Positions 31,331 to 40,373 of a stretch of DNA of 64,000 bases are shown here, piece after piece. The stretch is from JAWWPG01 sp033850885 (GTDB taxonomy: Bacteria > Actinomycetota > Actinomycetes > Propionibacteriales > Nocardioidaceae): assembly GCA_033850885.1 (NCBI GenBank), contig JAWWPG010000012.1, positions 1-64,000 of the forward strand, written 5' to 3'. Both the position numbers and the translations under genes were made by a program. The notes beneath the pieces are model-generated. The model did no database searches. It saw only the letters and a program-made list of their open reading frames with translations, and was not told where the DNA came from. Within the stretch, counting starts at the first letter, position 1, and every line of letters starts with the position of its first letter.

Positions 31331-32308
31331 ATGCCCTCACCTCGCCGTAGACCCCTGCCGGACTTCGTGATCGCCGGCGCGCCGAAGGCGGGATCGAGCG
31401 CGCTGCATGCCGCGCTGGCAAGGCATCCGCAGCTGTTCTTGTCCGTCGTCAAGGAACCCAAGTACTTCCTGTGCGCCGACGCTCCCCCGCCGCTCTACAC
31501 CGGCCCCGGCGACGCACACAGCCGCCGCGAGTGGGTCTGGCGCCTAAGCGACTATGAGGCGCTGTTCGCAGATGCCCCCGACACGGCGGTGCGCGGTGAG
31601 AGTACTCCGTTCTACCTGATGGACCAGAACTCGCACCGGCGCATGCGCGACCTGATCCCGCAGGCGCGGATCATCGCGGTCCTGCGCGACCCGGTCGACC
31701 GGGCCTACTCGAACTGGATGCACCTGTGGGTGGACGGACTCGAGCCGGAGTGGGACATCATCAAGGCCTGCGAGGCGGAGGAGGCGAGGATCGCCGGGGG
31801 CTGGGCCCCGTTCTGGCGCTACCGGGGCCTCGGCCGGTACGGCGAGCAGCTCGAGTCGCTCTACGCGTCGTACCCGCGCGAACAGGTGATGGTCATCCGG
31901 TACCGGGAGCTGGTGGACGAGCCGGTCCGCATCCTCGACGAGGTCTGCCGGTTCCTGGGCGTGGCGACCGGTATCCTCGGGAGCGTCCCGCGCGACAACA
32001 CGCGTCCATTCGTGAGCAACGGCCCGCGGCGAGCGGTCCTTTCCCGCGTTGTGCGCGCCGGTGCAGGCGCAGGCGCCTTCTTCTCGCCTCAGCTGTGGCG
32101 GCGGGCCTCCCGCCCCGTGCTGCGAGCGATGCACCTCGGGCACTCCGCGGACCGTCCCGAACTGACCGCCGAACAACGTCGCCTCATCCTCGAGCCGATA
32201 CTGCCCGACCTGGAGCGCCTGGAGTCAGTCACCGGGCAGAGCTTCGCGGACTGGAAGTACGGATCCGGCAAGGGGTCGTTCGCCAGCCGGGCCCGACAGG
32301 CGGTCTGA
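31331..32308 (+). CDS. PAPS-dependent sulfotransferase
   Basis: The protein has 325 residues. The 5'-phosphosulfate-binding loop is FVIAGAPKAGSSALHAAL near residue 15. The 3'-phosphate region is IAVLRDPVDRAYSNW (Arg and Ser), followed by VMVIRYRELVDEP. This fits the heparan/NodH-like bacterial sulfotransferase family, which transfers sulfate from PAPS to sugars, lipids or small molecules. It is monocistronic behind an unusually AT-rich promoter region. The acceptor is unknown. Confidence 0.9.
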   Translation: MPSPRRRPLPDFVIAGAPKAGSSALHAALARHPQLFLSVVKEPKYFLCADAPPPLYTGPGDAHSRREWVWRLSDYEALFADAPDTAVRGESTPFYLMDQNSHRRMRDLIPQARIIAVLRDPVDRAYSNWMHLWVDGLEPEWDIIKACEAEEARIAGGWAPFWRYRGLGRYGEQLESLYASYPREQVMVIRYRELVDEPVRILDEVCRFLGVATGILGSVPRDNTRPFVSNGPRRAVLSRVVRAGAGAGAFFSPQLWRRASRPVLRAMHLGHSADRPELTAEQRRLILEPILPDLERLESVTGQSFADWKYGSGKGSFASRARQAV

Positions 32309-32329
32309 GCCGGACGCCCGCTCGCGGCT

Positions 32330-33217
32330 TCAGATGACGACAGTGCGCAGGTCGTGGGCGCCGTCGTCGCGGGCCGCCTCGAAGTAGAAGCGGGTCCGCC
32401 CGTCCGGCAGCGGCACGGCCGAGGCGTAGCGAAGCGACCGGTCCGACCACGGTGAACGCGCCGGCGCGTCACCGGACGGCACCAGCACACCGTCGCGCTC
32501 GCGGGCGACGCCGGTTGTCTCGAACCAGTTCGCCTCGGCGGTGGCCCGGCCGTCGTAGAGCACGGTGAGCGGGTCATCGGAAAGGACAGCGGTGACCCTG
32601 GTGCCTCTGGCGTCCCACCGTCCCGGCCGACCGGCGAGGATCTCGCCCTGCCATTGCCACCCGAGCCCGTCCCGGCTGGTGGCGAGATGGGTCGTCATCC
32701 GGTCCTCGTCCCCGGCGTCGTCCAAGGGGTGACAGCAGATGAATGCTCGCCAGTAGCCGTCTCGCTGGCTGATGACGGGATCCTTGACGGCCATTGACGG
32801 GCCGCCCGGGAAGACGACGCGGCGCACGCCGGAGGCCAGCCGCGCAGGGGTCTCGGCGTCGAGAGCCTCGATCCACCAGTGCTTCGAACCCGGAGTCGCA
32901 CAGGACAGGTAGAGCCGCCAACCGCCGGTGGGGAGCACCGTCAGCACCGGACGCTCGAAGGACTCGGCCCCGAAGGCATGGCGGTACACCTCCGTCACGG
33001 TCTCGAAGGTCTCGCCGTCACGGGAGCGCGCCACCGAGACCGCGACGCCGCGCCCGACCCCGACCGGCCGGCGAACCCGGTAGGTGAGCCAGAAGGTGCC
33101 GTCCACCAGGACCGCGCTCGGCGCGCCCGCCCAGTTGCCTGGCCCCGCGTCCGGTGCCGGTACGACGACCTGCGAGCCTTCGAAGCGCGGGACGGCCAGG
33201 TCTGCAATGGTCGGCAT
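32330..33217 (-). CDS. Five-bladed beta-propeller protein, GH43/DUF377-like
   Basis: The protein has 295 residues. It starts with GNWAGAPSAVLVDGTFWLTY, then VSVARSRDGETFE, WRLYLSCATPGSKHWWIEAL, AVKDPVISQRDGYWRAF and VLYDGRATAEANWFETTGVA, a repeated strand-turn pattern with acidic residues at blade starts as in GH43/GH32/GH130-type propellers. No signal peptide. Enzyme activity is unproven. Transcribed toward the sulfotransferase (convergent, 22 bp apart). Confidence 0.65.
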   Translation of the reverse strand: MPTIADLAVPRFEGSQVVVPAPDAGPGNWAGAPSAVLVDGTFWLTYRVRRPVGVGRGVAVSVARSRDGETFETVTEVYRHAFGAESFERPVLTVLPTGGWRLYLSCATPGSKHWWIEALDAETPARLASGVRRVVFPGGPSMAVKDPVISQRDGYWRAFICCHPLDDAGDEDRMTTHLATSRDGLGWQWQGEILAGRPGRWDARGTRVTAVLSDDPLTVLYDGRATAEANWFETTGVARERDGVLVPSGDAPARSPWSDRSLRYASAVPLPDGRTRFYFEAARDDGAHDLRTVVI

Positions 33218-33375
33218 GACGATAAGTCTACCAAATCAGTAGGGTTTGAAGTCGACGGGGGCGCGCCAGGACCGACGTACCGAGCTGCTTGCCAAACTCT
33301 AGAAAGTTGATAGACTTAGGTTACTCAACCACCCCCCACGGCGGTGGCGTTGTCAAGTCGTCGAGGAGGCTCACC

Positions 33376-33543
33376 GTGTGGAGACCACCTCGGCTGGGGC
33401 TGATAGGCAACGCCACCGCTATCCGCAACGCCCGACACGCATGTAAGGCGCTGGAGCACCTACGACGTGAGCGGGAGGAGGTCGAGGCCTTCCTCGCCGA
33501 CTGGCGCGAACTGATGGACCGCCCGCACGCGGTGCCCGAGTGA
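33376..33543 (+). CDS. Small conserved-looking protein, 55 residues
   Basis: GTG 33376 has a strong GAGGAGG site 6-7 bases upstream, and the upstream open frame lacks any such signal. The product WRPPRLGLIGNATAIRNARH is followed by a charged helix LEHLRREREEVEAFLADWRE. The helix suggests a small coiled-coil or adaptor. No family recognised. Confidence 0.55.
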   Translation: MWRPPRLGLIGNATAIRNARHACKALEHLRREREEVEAFLADWRELMDRPHAVPE

Positions 33544-33637
33544 CGAGCGGCTGTTCCGTCGTCATCTTGGATCGACTACCACCCCGGCCGGATCAGGTCG
33601 ACGACACGAGCTGCTCGTCGATGCACCGAGGTGGACC

Positions 33638-33682
33638 ACGAAGCTCGGCTAACCGACTCGACCCCGGCTAGCCGAGCTTCGT
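33638..33682. repeat. 14-bp inverted repeat sharing the gatB 3'-end sequence
   Basis: ACGAAGCTCGGCTA (33638-33651) and TAGCCGAGCTTCGT (33669-33682) are perfect arms around 17 bp. The word GGCTAGCCGAGCTTC also occurs at 33832-33846, where it encodes the end and stop of gatB. It looks like local duplication of the gatB end, making a strong hairpin in a convergent region. Confidence 0.6.
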
Positions 33683-33733
33683 TAGTTGAGTGCCACCGTT
33701 CCCGGTCCCTTCCCGCACCCTTCCCGCACCCTT

Positions 33734-33800
33734 CCCGCGAATTGCGGGAAAGTGCACCCGCTCTGGGTCCCAGAAGGTGGACTTTCCCGCAATTCGCGGG
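33734..33800. repeat. Large hairpin element with 25-bp arms
   Basis: Arms 33734-33758 and 33776-33800 are 25 bp with one mismatch around a 17-bp loop. Each arm contains the near-palindrome CCCGCGAATTGCGGG followed by AAAGT. Three copies of CCCTTCCCGCA-like 11-mers lead into it (33710-33742). It sits between two converging genes and could be a bidirectional terminator or a REP-like repeat. Confidence 0.7.
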
Positions 33801-33834
33801 GAGGGGTTCGCGGGGCGGGGGGTGGGCTTAGCGG

Positions 33835-35343
33835 CTAGCCGAGCTTCTGCTGGATCAGCTCACGGACTCGGCCCGCGTCGGCCTGGCCACGCATCTCCTT
33901 CATCACCGCGCCGATCAGCGCGCCAGCCGCTGCCGCCTTACCGTCACGGATCTTGTCGGCGACCTCGGGGTTGGCGGCGATCGCCCTGTCGACGGCCGCG
34001 GAGAGCGCCCCCTCGTCGGACACCACCGCGAGGCCGCGGGCGGCGACCACGTCGTCGGGCTCGCCCTCACCTGCCAGCACGCCGTCGAGCACCTGGCGGG
34101 CGAGCTTGTCGTTGACCCGACCCGAGTCGACCAGTCCCTGCAGGTCGGCGACCTGCTTCGGGGTGATCGCCAGATCGGCGAGCTCGACGCCCTGGTCGTT
34201 CGCGCGGCGCGCCAGCTCGGACAGCCACCACTTCTTCGCCGCGGCGGGGCTGGCCCCGGCGGCGACCGTCTGTTCGATCGTCACCGTCGCGCGCGCTCCC
34301 ACCACGTCACGCATCTCGAGGTCCGAGAACCCCCATTCCGCCTGCAGCCGAGTACGTCGCTCGGCGGCCGGCTCCGGCAGGCTGTGGCGAAGCGAGTCGA
34401 CCCAGGCGCCGTCCGGCGCGACCGGGACGAGGTCCGGTTCCGGGAAGTAGCGGTAGTCCTCCGCCTCCTCCTTGACCCGTCCCGGGGTCGTTACGCCGGT
34501 GTCCTCGTGCCAGTGCCTGGTCTCCTGGATGATGTGTCCCCCGTCGGCCAGCACCGCGGCCTGCCGAGAGATCTCGTACCGCGCCGCCCGATCTATCGAC
34601 CGGAACGAGTTGACGTTCTTGGTCTCGGTGCGGGTGCCGAGCGGCCCGTCCGGGTCGGCCCTGAGCGAGAGGTTGACGTCACATCGCAGCGACCCCTGGT
34701 CCATCCGGACGTCGGAGACACCGAGCCCGCTGACGAGGTCGCGCAGGTGCATGACGTACGCCCGCGCCACCGCCGGCGCCTTCGGGCCGGTACCGACGAT
34801 CGGCTTCGTCACGATCTCGATCAGCGGGATGCCGGCCCGGTTGAAGTCGAGCAGTGAGTACTCGGCCCCGTGGATCCGACCAGTTGCACCGCCGACGTGC
34901 AGGGACTTGCCCGTGTCCTCCTCCATGTGGGCCCGCTCGATCTCGACCCGGACGACCTCCCCGTCCACGTCGACTTCCGTCCACCCCTCGAAGGCGATCG
35001 GCTCGTCGTACTGCGACGTCTGGAAGTTCTTCGGCATGTCCGGGTAGAAGTAGTTCTTCCTGGCGAAGCGGCACCAGGAGGCGATCTCGCAGTTGAGTGC
35101 CAGCCCGATCCGGATCGCCGACTCGACGGCCTTCTCGTTCACGACCGGCAGGGCACCGGGCAAGGCCAGGCACACCGGGCAGGTCTGGGTGTTGGGCGGT
35201 GCCCCGAACGTCGTCGAACACCCGCAGAACATCTTCGAGGCCGTGTTCAGCTCGACGTGGACCTCGAGCCCGAGAACCGGGTCGAAAAGGGCGACCGCCT
35301 CCTCGTACGGCATCAGTCCGGTCGTCTGGGGAGTGGTCGTCAT
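33835..35343 (-). CDS. gatB: Aspartyl/glutamyl-tRNA(Asn/Gln) amidotransferase subunit B
   Basis: The protein has 502 residues. GLEVHVELNTASKMFCGCST and NTQTCPVCLALPGALPVVNE carry the zinc Cys pairs, followed by ARKNYFYPDMPKNFQTSQYD, the tRNA/ATP site of GatB. The C-terminal YqeY-like tail domain ends in IQQKLG. With GatA and GatC it converts Glu-tRNA(Gln) made by GltX to Gln-tRNA(Gln). It overlaps gatA by 4 bp. Confidence 0.97.
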   Translation of the reverse strand: MTTTPQTTGLMPYEEAVALFDPVLGLEVHVELNTASKMFCGCSTTFGAPPNTQTCPVCLALPGALPVVNEKAVESAIRIGLALNCEIASWCRFARKNYFYPDMPKNFQTSQYDEPIAFEGWTEVDVDGEVVRVEIERAHMEEDTGKSLHVGGATGRIHGAEYSLLDFNRAGIPLIEIVTKPIVGTGPKAPAVARAYVMHLRDLVSGLGVSDVRMDQGSLRCDVNLSLRADPDGPLGTRTETKNVNSFRSIDRAARYEISRQAAVLADGGHIIQETRHWHEDTGVTTPGRVKEEAEDYRYFPEPDLVPVAPDGAWVDSLRHSLPEPAAERRTRLQAEWGFSDLEMRDVVGARATVTIEQTVAAGASPAAAKKWWLSELARRANDQGVELADLAITPKQVADLQGLVDSGRVNDKLARQVLDGVLAGEGEPDDVVAARGLAVVSDEGALSAAVDRAIAANPEVADKIRDGKAAAAGALIGAVMKEMRGQADAGRVRELIQQKLG

Positions 35344-36854
35344 ACCCCGGCCCCCAGCTCCGGAGCCTGTGCCAGCAGGGGACCGCCCCAGCTGTCCTCG
35401 AGCAGAGCCTCCAGGGCGGCACCGACGTTGTAGAGCCGGGCATCCTCTGTTGCCGGCGCCAGGAACTGGATGCCGGTCGGCAGCCCGTCCTCCGGGGCGA
35501 CTCCGCTGGGCACCGAGATGCCGGGAACGCCGGCCAGGTTGGCCGGGATCGTCGCGATGTCGTTGAGGTACATCGCGAGCGGGTCGTCGAGCTTCTCGCC
35601 GATCCGGAAGGCCGTGGTGGGGGCCGTGGGAGAAGTGAGGACGTCCACCTTGGCGAAGGCCGCCGCGAAGTCGCGGGCGATCAACGTCCTCACCTTCTGC
35701 GCCTGGCCGTAGTACGCGTCGTAGTAGCCACTCGACAGCGCGAACGTGCCGAGGATGATGCGGCGCTTTACCTCGTCACCGAAGCCCAACTCCCGGGTCG
35801 CCCGCATGACCTGCTCAGCGCTGGGGGCGCTCGACCCGGGCGGCGCCACCCGGAGCCCGTACCGCATGGCGTCGAAACGCGCGAGGTTGCTGCTGGCCTC
35901 GCTCGGGAGGATCAGGTAGTAGGCCGCGAGCGCATAGACGAAGTGCGGGCAGGAGACCTCGACGATCTCGGCACCGGCGTCGACGAGCAGCGCCACCGAT
36001 TCGTTGAAACGCGCGAGCACCCCCGCCTGGTAGCCCTCGCCACCGAGCTCACTCACGACGCCGATCCGCAACCCGCTCACGTCTGCGCGGCGGGCGGCGT
36101 CGGCCATCGACGGCCACCGCATGTCGATGCTCGTGGAGTCGAGCGGGTCATGGCCGCCGATGACGTCATGCAGCAGCGCCGCGTCGAGGACGCTGCGCGC
36201 GACGGGGCCGGCCTGGTCGAGGCTGCTGGCCAGCGCGATCAGGCCGTAGCGCGAGACGCCTCCGTACGTCGGCTTCACGCCCACGGTCCCGGTCACTGCG
36301 CCCGGTTGGCGGATCGAGCCGCCGGTGTCGGTGCCGATGGCGAGCGGCGCCGCGTACGCCGCAACCGCCGCCGACGACCCGCCACCCGACCCGCCCGGGA
36401 TCCGCTCCAGGTCCCACGGGTTGTGGGTGGGACCGTATCCGGAGTGCTCGGTCGAGCTCCCCATCGCGAACTCGTCCATGTTGGTCTTGCCGAGCACCGG
36501 CAGGCCTGCCTGGCGCAGCCTGACGACCACCGTCGCGTCGTACGGCGGAACCCAGCCCTCGAGGATGCGAGAGCCTGCCGTGGTGGTGAGCCCCTTGGTG
36601 GCGACGACGTCCTTGACCGCCACCGGCACCCCGAGCAGGGCGGACGCCTCCGCCGGCTCGGCCGCCCGGCGCTCGTCGGCGGACCTGGCCTGCGCCAGTG
36701 CGCCCTCCGTATCGACCTGCAGGAAGGCGTGCAGCGCGGGGTCGACAGCCTCGATCCGGTCCAGGTGGGCGCGGGTCACCTCGAGCGACGATGTCTCGCC
36801 CGCCGCGAGCAAGGCCGCGAGCTCGCCGGCCGACAGTCGGGTGAGGTCGCTCAC
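35340..36854 (-). CDS. gatA: Glutamyl-tRNA(Gln) amidotransferase subunit A
   Basis: The protein has 504 residues with the amidase signature: Lys in PVAVKDVVATKG, cis-Ser in GGSGGGSSAAVAAY and nucleophile Ser in GTDTGGSIRQPGA. It releases ammonia from glutamine for GatB. Four-base overlaps with gatC and gatB make the three strictly coupled. Confidence 0.97.
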   Translation of the reverse strand: MSDLTRLSAGELAALLAAGETSSLEVTRAHLDRIEAVDPALHAFLQVDTEGALAQARSADERRAAEPAEASALLGVPVAVKDVVATKGLTTTAGSRILEGWVPPYDATVVVRLRQAGLPVLGKTNMDEFAMGSSTEHSGYGPTHNPWDLERIPGGSGGGSSAAVAAYAAPLAIGTDTGGSIRQPGAVTGTVGVKPTYGGVSRYGLIALASSLDQAGPVARSVLDAALLHDVIGGHDPLDSTSIDMRWPSMADAARRADVSGLRIGVVSELGGEGYQAGVLARFNESVALLVDAGAEIVEVSCPHFVYALAAYYLILPSEASSNLARFDAMRYGLRVAPPGSSAPSAEQVMRATRELGFGDEVKRRIILGTFALSSGYYDAYYGQAQKVRTLIARDFAAAFAKVDVLTSPTAPTTAFRIGEKLDDPLAMYLNDIATIPANLAGVPGISVPSGVAPEDGLPTGIQFLAPATEDARLYNVGAALEALLEDSWGGPLLAQAPELGAGV

Positions 36855-37162
36855 GGTTCCTCCCCCAGGATGCGCGGCACCTTGAAGCGCTGCTGTTCCG
36901 CCTCGGGAGCACCGGAGAGCGCCTCCTCGGGAGTCAGCCCCGGCCGCACCTCGTCCGGGCGCATGACGTTCTCCAGGGGGAGCGCGTGCGACGACGGCGG
37001 GATGTCGTCGGCCGCTACCGAGCTGACCGCGGCCACCGACTCGACGATGACGGCAAGCTGGGGTGCCAGCCGGTCGAGCTCGGCGTCGGTCAACGCGATT
37101 CGCGCGAGGTCGGCCAGCTTGACCACGTCGTCGCGCGTGATCCGCGCGGAGGAGTCAGCCAT
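36851..37162 (-). CDS. gatC: Glutamyl-tRNA(Gln) amidotransferase subunit C
   Basis: The protein has 103 residues: ITRDDVVKLADLARIALTDA, then LENVMRPDEVRPGLTPEEAL and QQRFKVPRIL, the linker that wraps around the GatA/GatB interface. It is the first gene of the gatCAB operon; the promoter lies in the 70 bp shared with the divergent editing gene. Confidence 0.95.
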   Translation of the reverse strand: MADSSARITRDDVVKLADLARIALTDAELDRLAPQLAVIVESVAAVSSVAADDIPPSSHALPLENVMRPDEVRPGLTPEEALSGAPEAEQQRFKVPRILGEEP

Positions 37163-37235
37163 GCCCGCATCCTAACGGGGCTTGACTTCCCACCCGATCC
37201 CCTGCCAGCGCCGCGGCATCGGGCACGATGGCTGC

Positions 37236-37982
37236 ATGACGACGTACGACGATGCCGACCGCCACGGTCACACCCATCGCCTCGAGCTCGCGGACTCGAC
37301 GGTCCGCGAATGGGATGCCACCGTGGTCGGCGCCGACCCAGACCGCGGCATCGTGCTCGACCGGTCGGCGTTCTACCCAGGTGGCGGCGGCCAGCCCCCG
37401 GACCAGGGCGTGCTGCTCTGGGGCGGCGTCCGGACCAGGATCCTCGGCACGTCGAAGGCGGACGACCTCTACCTCGTGCCCGCTGAGGGCGACCCGGTAC
37501 CGGGGATCGGGACCGCCGTCCGCGGAGCGCTCGACGACGAGCGGCGGACCCAGCTGATGCGCACGCACTCGGGGCTCCACGTGCTGACGGGAGTGGTGTT
37601 CCGCGACTTCGGCGCCCTGGTGACCGGAGGCAACATGGAGCCGCTCAGCGCTCGGATGGACTTCGACCTGGTGGAGGTGCCGTCCGACTTCAAGGACCGG
37701 GTGGCCGAGGCGGTCAACGCCGAGATCCGAGTCGACCGTCGGATCGAGGTGTCCACCTTGCCGCGCGACGAGGCGTTCGCCATTCCCGACATCATCCGGA
37801 CCGCCACCAACCTGCTCCCGAAGGACCTCGAGGTGGTCCGCATCGTCGACATCGTCGGGCTCGACACCCAGGCAGACGGCGGCACGCACGTGGCATCGAC
37901 GTCGATGATCGGGCGGGTCGAGGTGGTCAAGATGGAGAGCAAGGGTCGCGGGTTCCGCCGGCTTCGAGTCCGGATCATCTGA
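37236..37982 (+). CDS. AlaX-type alanyl-tRNA editing protein
   Basis: The protein has 248 residues from ATG 37236. FYPGGGGQPPDQG is the glycine-rich motif, MRTHSGLHVLTGV gives the HxxxH zinc ligands and TQADGGTHVAST the second half of the site. The Cys of the canonical CGGTHV is Asp here (ADGGTHV). The family removes Ser or Gly mischarged onto tRNA-Ala. It is divergent from gatC, fitting a translation-fidelity neighbourhood. Confidence 0.88.
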   Translation: MTTYDDADRHGHTHRLELADSTVREWDATVVGADPDRGIVLDRSAFYPGGGGQPPDQGVLLWGGVRTRILGTSKADDLYLVPAEGDPVPGIGTAVRGALDDERRTQLMRTHSGLHVLTGVVFRDFGALVTGGNMEPLSARMDFDLVEVPSDFKDRVAEAVNAEIRVDRRIEVSTLPRDEAFAIPDIIRTATNLLPKDLEVVRIVDIVGLDTQADGGTHVASTSMIGRVEVVKMESKGRGFRRLRVRII

Positions 37983-38000
37983 CCTGGCAGGCTCGCGAAC

Positions 38001-39779
38001 ATGACCGACCGTCTCATCGAGCTGCTCGAGCTCCGCTCGTCCGTCCTGCTGGACATCGATGGGGAGGGCCGGTTGCTCGTCGGCGACGGCGACTCTGGGG
38101 CCTTTCAGCTGCACGAGGAGGCACGAGACGGCACTCGGACCGTGCTGACCGCCTCGACCGAGCCGTGCATCGGACGCTACCTGCCCGGCTCCCGAAGCGT
38201 CGCCGTCTCCACCGACGACGGCGGCACCGAACGCGCGCAGCTGTGGCTGCTAGACGCCGACCACCCCGACGCGGCCTGGCGCGCCATCGCCACCGACCCC
38301 CAGTTCATCCACACCCTCCTCGACGTGGCGCCGGACCGCGTGGTGTACGCCACCAACCGGCGCAACCAGGTGGACTTCGACGTGATCGTCCACACTGTGT
38401 CGACCGGCGAGGAGCGTGTCGTCTGGGACGACGGCGGCTGGTTCGACACGGCGGCAGCGTCACCGGACGGGCGGCTGCTCGCGCTGCGCCGCGAGTCCCT
38501 GCTGCCGGCATCGAGCCAGCTCATGCTCGCCGACCTCGAGACGGGCGGGGTCGAGGAGGTCACCGATGCGGGCGAGCCGGGCGACTGGACACCGCCGTAC
38601 TGGTTGGGAGACGACGTCCTCGTGTCGTCCTCGGACGCCGGTGAGGAGTTCCACTCGGTACGGGGGTTCGACGTCGCCACCAGGACGTGGACGACGCTTG
38701 TCGAGGCCGAAGGCTGTGACCGCGTGGGCGTGCCGTCCCCGGACGGCACCCGGCTCGCCGTCGTCTCTACGCAGGACGGCGCCGACCGGATCACGGTTCA
38801 TGCGCTGGCGGGCCTCGATGTCGGCGAAGGGGTCGCGGTTGGGCTGCCGGATGCCGGCGTGGTCACCAACCGAGGGCCGCTGGTCTGGGCGCCGGGCTCC
38901 GACGAGCTCGGCATCACCTTCGAGTCACCCGTGGCACCCCCTGACGTCTACACGTGGTCCGCCGACGCGACGGTAGCTCGCCGTACCGCTCCCAACGACG
39001 AGTCAGCGACCGCTGGTCTGGTGCGGCCGGACTCGCGGAAAGTCGCGACGCCCGACGGCGAGCAGATCCCCGTCTACGTGCTCAGGCGGGACGACGGCGG
39101 AGGGTCGTCGGTGCTCTACATCCACGGCGGTCCCGAGGCTGCATCGGTGCGCAGCTGGAACCCCGTCATCGCCGCCCTCGCCGTCGGCGGCCACACAGTG
39201 GTGGTGCCGAACGTCCGCGGGTCCGCCGGCTACGGACGCCGGTGGGTGTCGCTCGACGACGTCGGGAAGCGGATGGACGCGGTGGCCGACCTCGCGGCGA
39301 TCCACGCCTGGCTTCCCAGCATCGGCGCCGACCCGGCGCGGGCCGCGCTGTACGGCGGGTCGTACGGCGGTTACCTGGTGCTCGCCGGGCTGGCGTTCCA
39401 GCCCGACCTGTGGGCGGCTGGAGTCGACATCGTCGGAATCTCGTCGCTGGTGACCTTCCTGCGCAACACGTCGGCGTACCGACGCGCCTATCGCGAGAAG
39501 GAGTACGGCCGGCTGGACGTCGACCTGGACCTGCTGGAGAATGCGTCACCCATCAACCGGATCGGCGACGTCCGCGCTCCCCTGTTCGTGATCCATGGCG
39601 CCAACGACCCACGGGTGCCGCTGTCGGAGGCGGAGCAGATGGTTGCGGCGGTACGGTCCCGCGGCATCGAGTGTGAGCTCCTCGTCTACGCCGACGAGGG
39701 CCACGGGCTGGCAAAGCGGGCCAACCGGCTCGACGCCTACCCGAAGACGCTCGCCTTCCTACGCCGCCACCTCGCATGA
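38001..39779 (+). CDS. S9-family prolyl oligopeptidase-type peptidase
   Basis: The protein has 592 residues. An N-terminal WD-like beta-propeller (about 40-340; repeated DGxxL turns) is followed by a C-terminal alpha/beta hydrolase: SVLYIHGGPEAAS, nucleophile GGSYGGYLVLAGL, Asp in HGANDPRVPL and His in YADEGHGLAKR. It is a cytoplasmic oligopeptidase or acylaminoacyl-peptidase-like enzyme. It starts 18 bp after the AlaX stop and is probably co-transcribed. Confidence 0.92.
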   Translation: MTDRLIELLELRSSVLLDIDGEGRLLVGDGDSGAFQLHEEARDGTRTVLTASTEPCIGRYLPGSRSVAVSTDDGGTERAQLWLLDADHPDAAWRAIATDPQFIHTLLDVAPDRVVYATNRRNQVDFDVIVHTVSTGEERVVWDDGGWFDTAAASPDGRLLALRRESLLPASSQLMLADLETGGVEEVTDAGEPGDWTPPYWLGDDVLVSSSDAGEEFHSVRGFDVATRTWTTLVEAEGCDRVGVPSPDGTRLAVVSTQDGADRITVHALAGLDVGEGVAVGLPDAGVVTNRGPLVWAPGSDELGITFESPVAPPDVYTWSADATVARRTAPNDESATAGLVRPDSRKVATPDGEQIPVYVLRRDDGGGSSVLYIHGGPEAASVRSWNPVIAALAVGGHTVVVPNVRGSAGYGRRWVSLDDVGKRMDAVADLAAIHAWLPSIGADPARAALYGGSYGGYLVLAGLAFQPDLWAAGVDIVGISSLVTFLRNTSAYRRAYREKEYGRLDVDLDLLENASPINRIGDVRAPLFVIHGANDPRVPLSEAEQMVAAVRSRGIECELLVYADEGHGLAKRANRLDAYPKTLAFLRRHLA

Positions 39780-39869
39780 CCCGAGAGGTGGAGGAACTCG
39801 ATCAAGCCAGGGCCTGCAGGCGCTTGCGAAGGTGGCTCCCGACAACGCATTCGACGCCGAGGAGACACC

Positions 39870-40373
39870 ATGCAGCTGCCATATGCCGAACCACTCGTGC
39901 TCCGCGAGCCCTCGGAGCCCGTGATCCCGGAGCCGCCTCGGCGCGGTGAGCCGGGAGGTGAGCCCTGCGGGATCTGTAGCGGAGCGACTACCTCCGCCGT
40001 CTGGCACGACGACCTGTGGACGGTGCATCCGCCCGTCGGCGGCAGCATCCCGGGTGTCGTCTGGCTGGCCAGCCGCGAGCACGCCGACTCGTTCAGCGAC
40101 CTGTCACCGCGGGCCGCCGAGGGGTTCGGGGGCATTGCCGCCCGGGTCGAGCGGGCCATCCTCGGACTCGGCGGGTTCGCCCGCGTGCACCTCTACCGCT
40201 GGGGCGACGGAGGTTCCCACTTCCACGTGTGGTTCCTGCCGCGGCCGCTCGGGATGCTCGACGCGTCCGGGATGATGCTGCCGCTGTGGGAGGACGTGCT
40301 GCCGCACGTTCCGGATGAAGAGCTGGCGGCGGCGGCCGAGAAGGTCGCGGCTGCGCTCGACTCCGATGCCTGA
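39870..40373 (+). CDS. HIT-like fold protein
   Basis: The protein has 167 residues. CGICSG near residue 35 (a Cys pair as in HIT zinc sites), WTVHPPVGGSIPGVVWLASR and a terminal HFHVWFLPRPLG in place of the HxHxH HIT motif. The third His is replaced, so nucleotide hydrolase/transferase activity is uncertain. The stop overlaps the permease start by 8 bp. Confidence 0.72.
   Translation: MQLPYAEPLVLREPSEPVIPEPPRRGEPGGEPCGICSGATTSAVWHDDLWTVHPPVGGSIPGVVWLASREHADSFSDLSPRAAEGFGGIAARVERAILGLGGFARVHLYRWGDGGSHFHVWFLPRPLGMLDASGMMLPLWEDVLPHVPDEELAAAAEKVAAALDSDA

Noticed and set aside
33300..33320. DtxR/IdeR iron box around TTAGGTTA
   Set aside because: Only one half-site matches; the other half diverges.
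35097..37175. 692-residue frame antisense to gatB/gatA/gatC
   Set aside because: Shadow of the gatCAB operon; no recognisable protein features.
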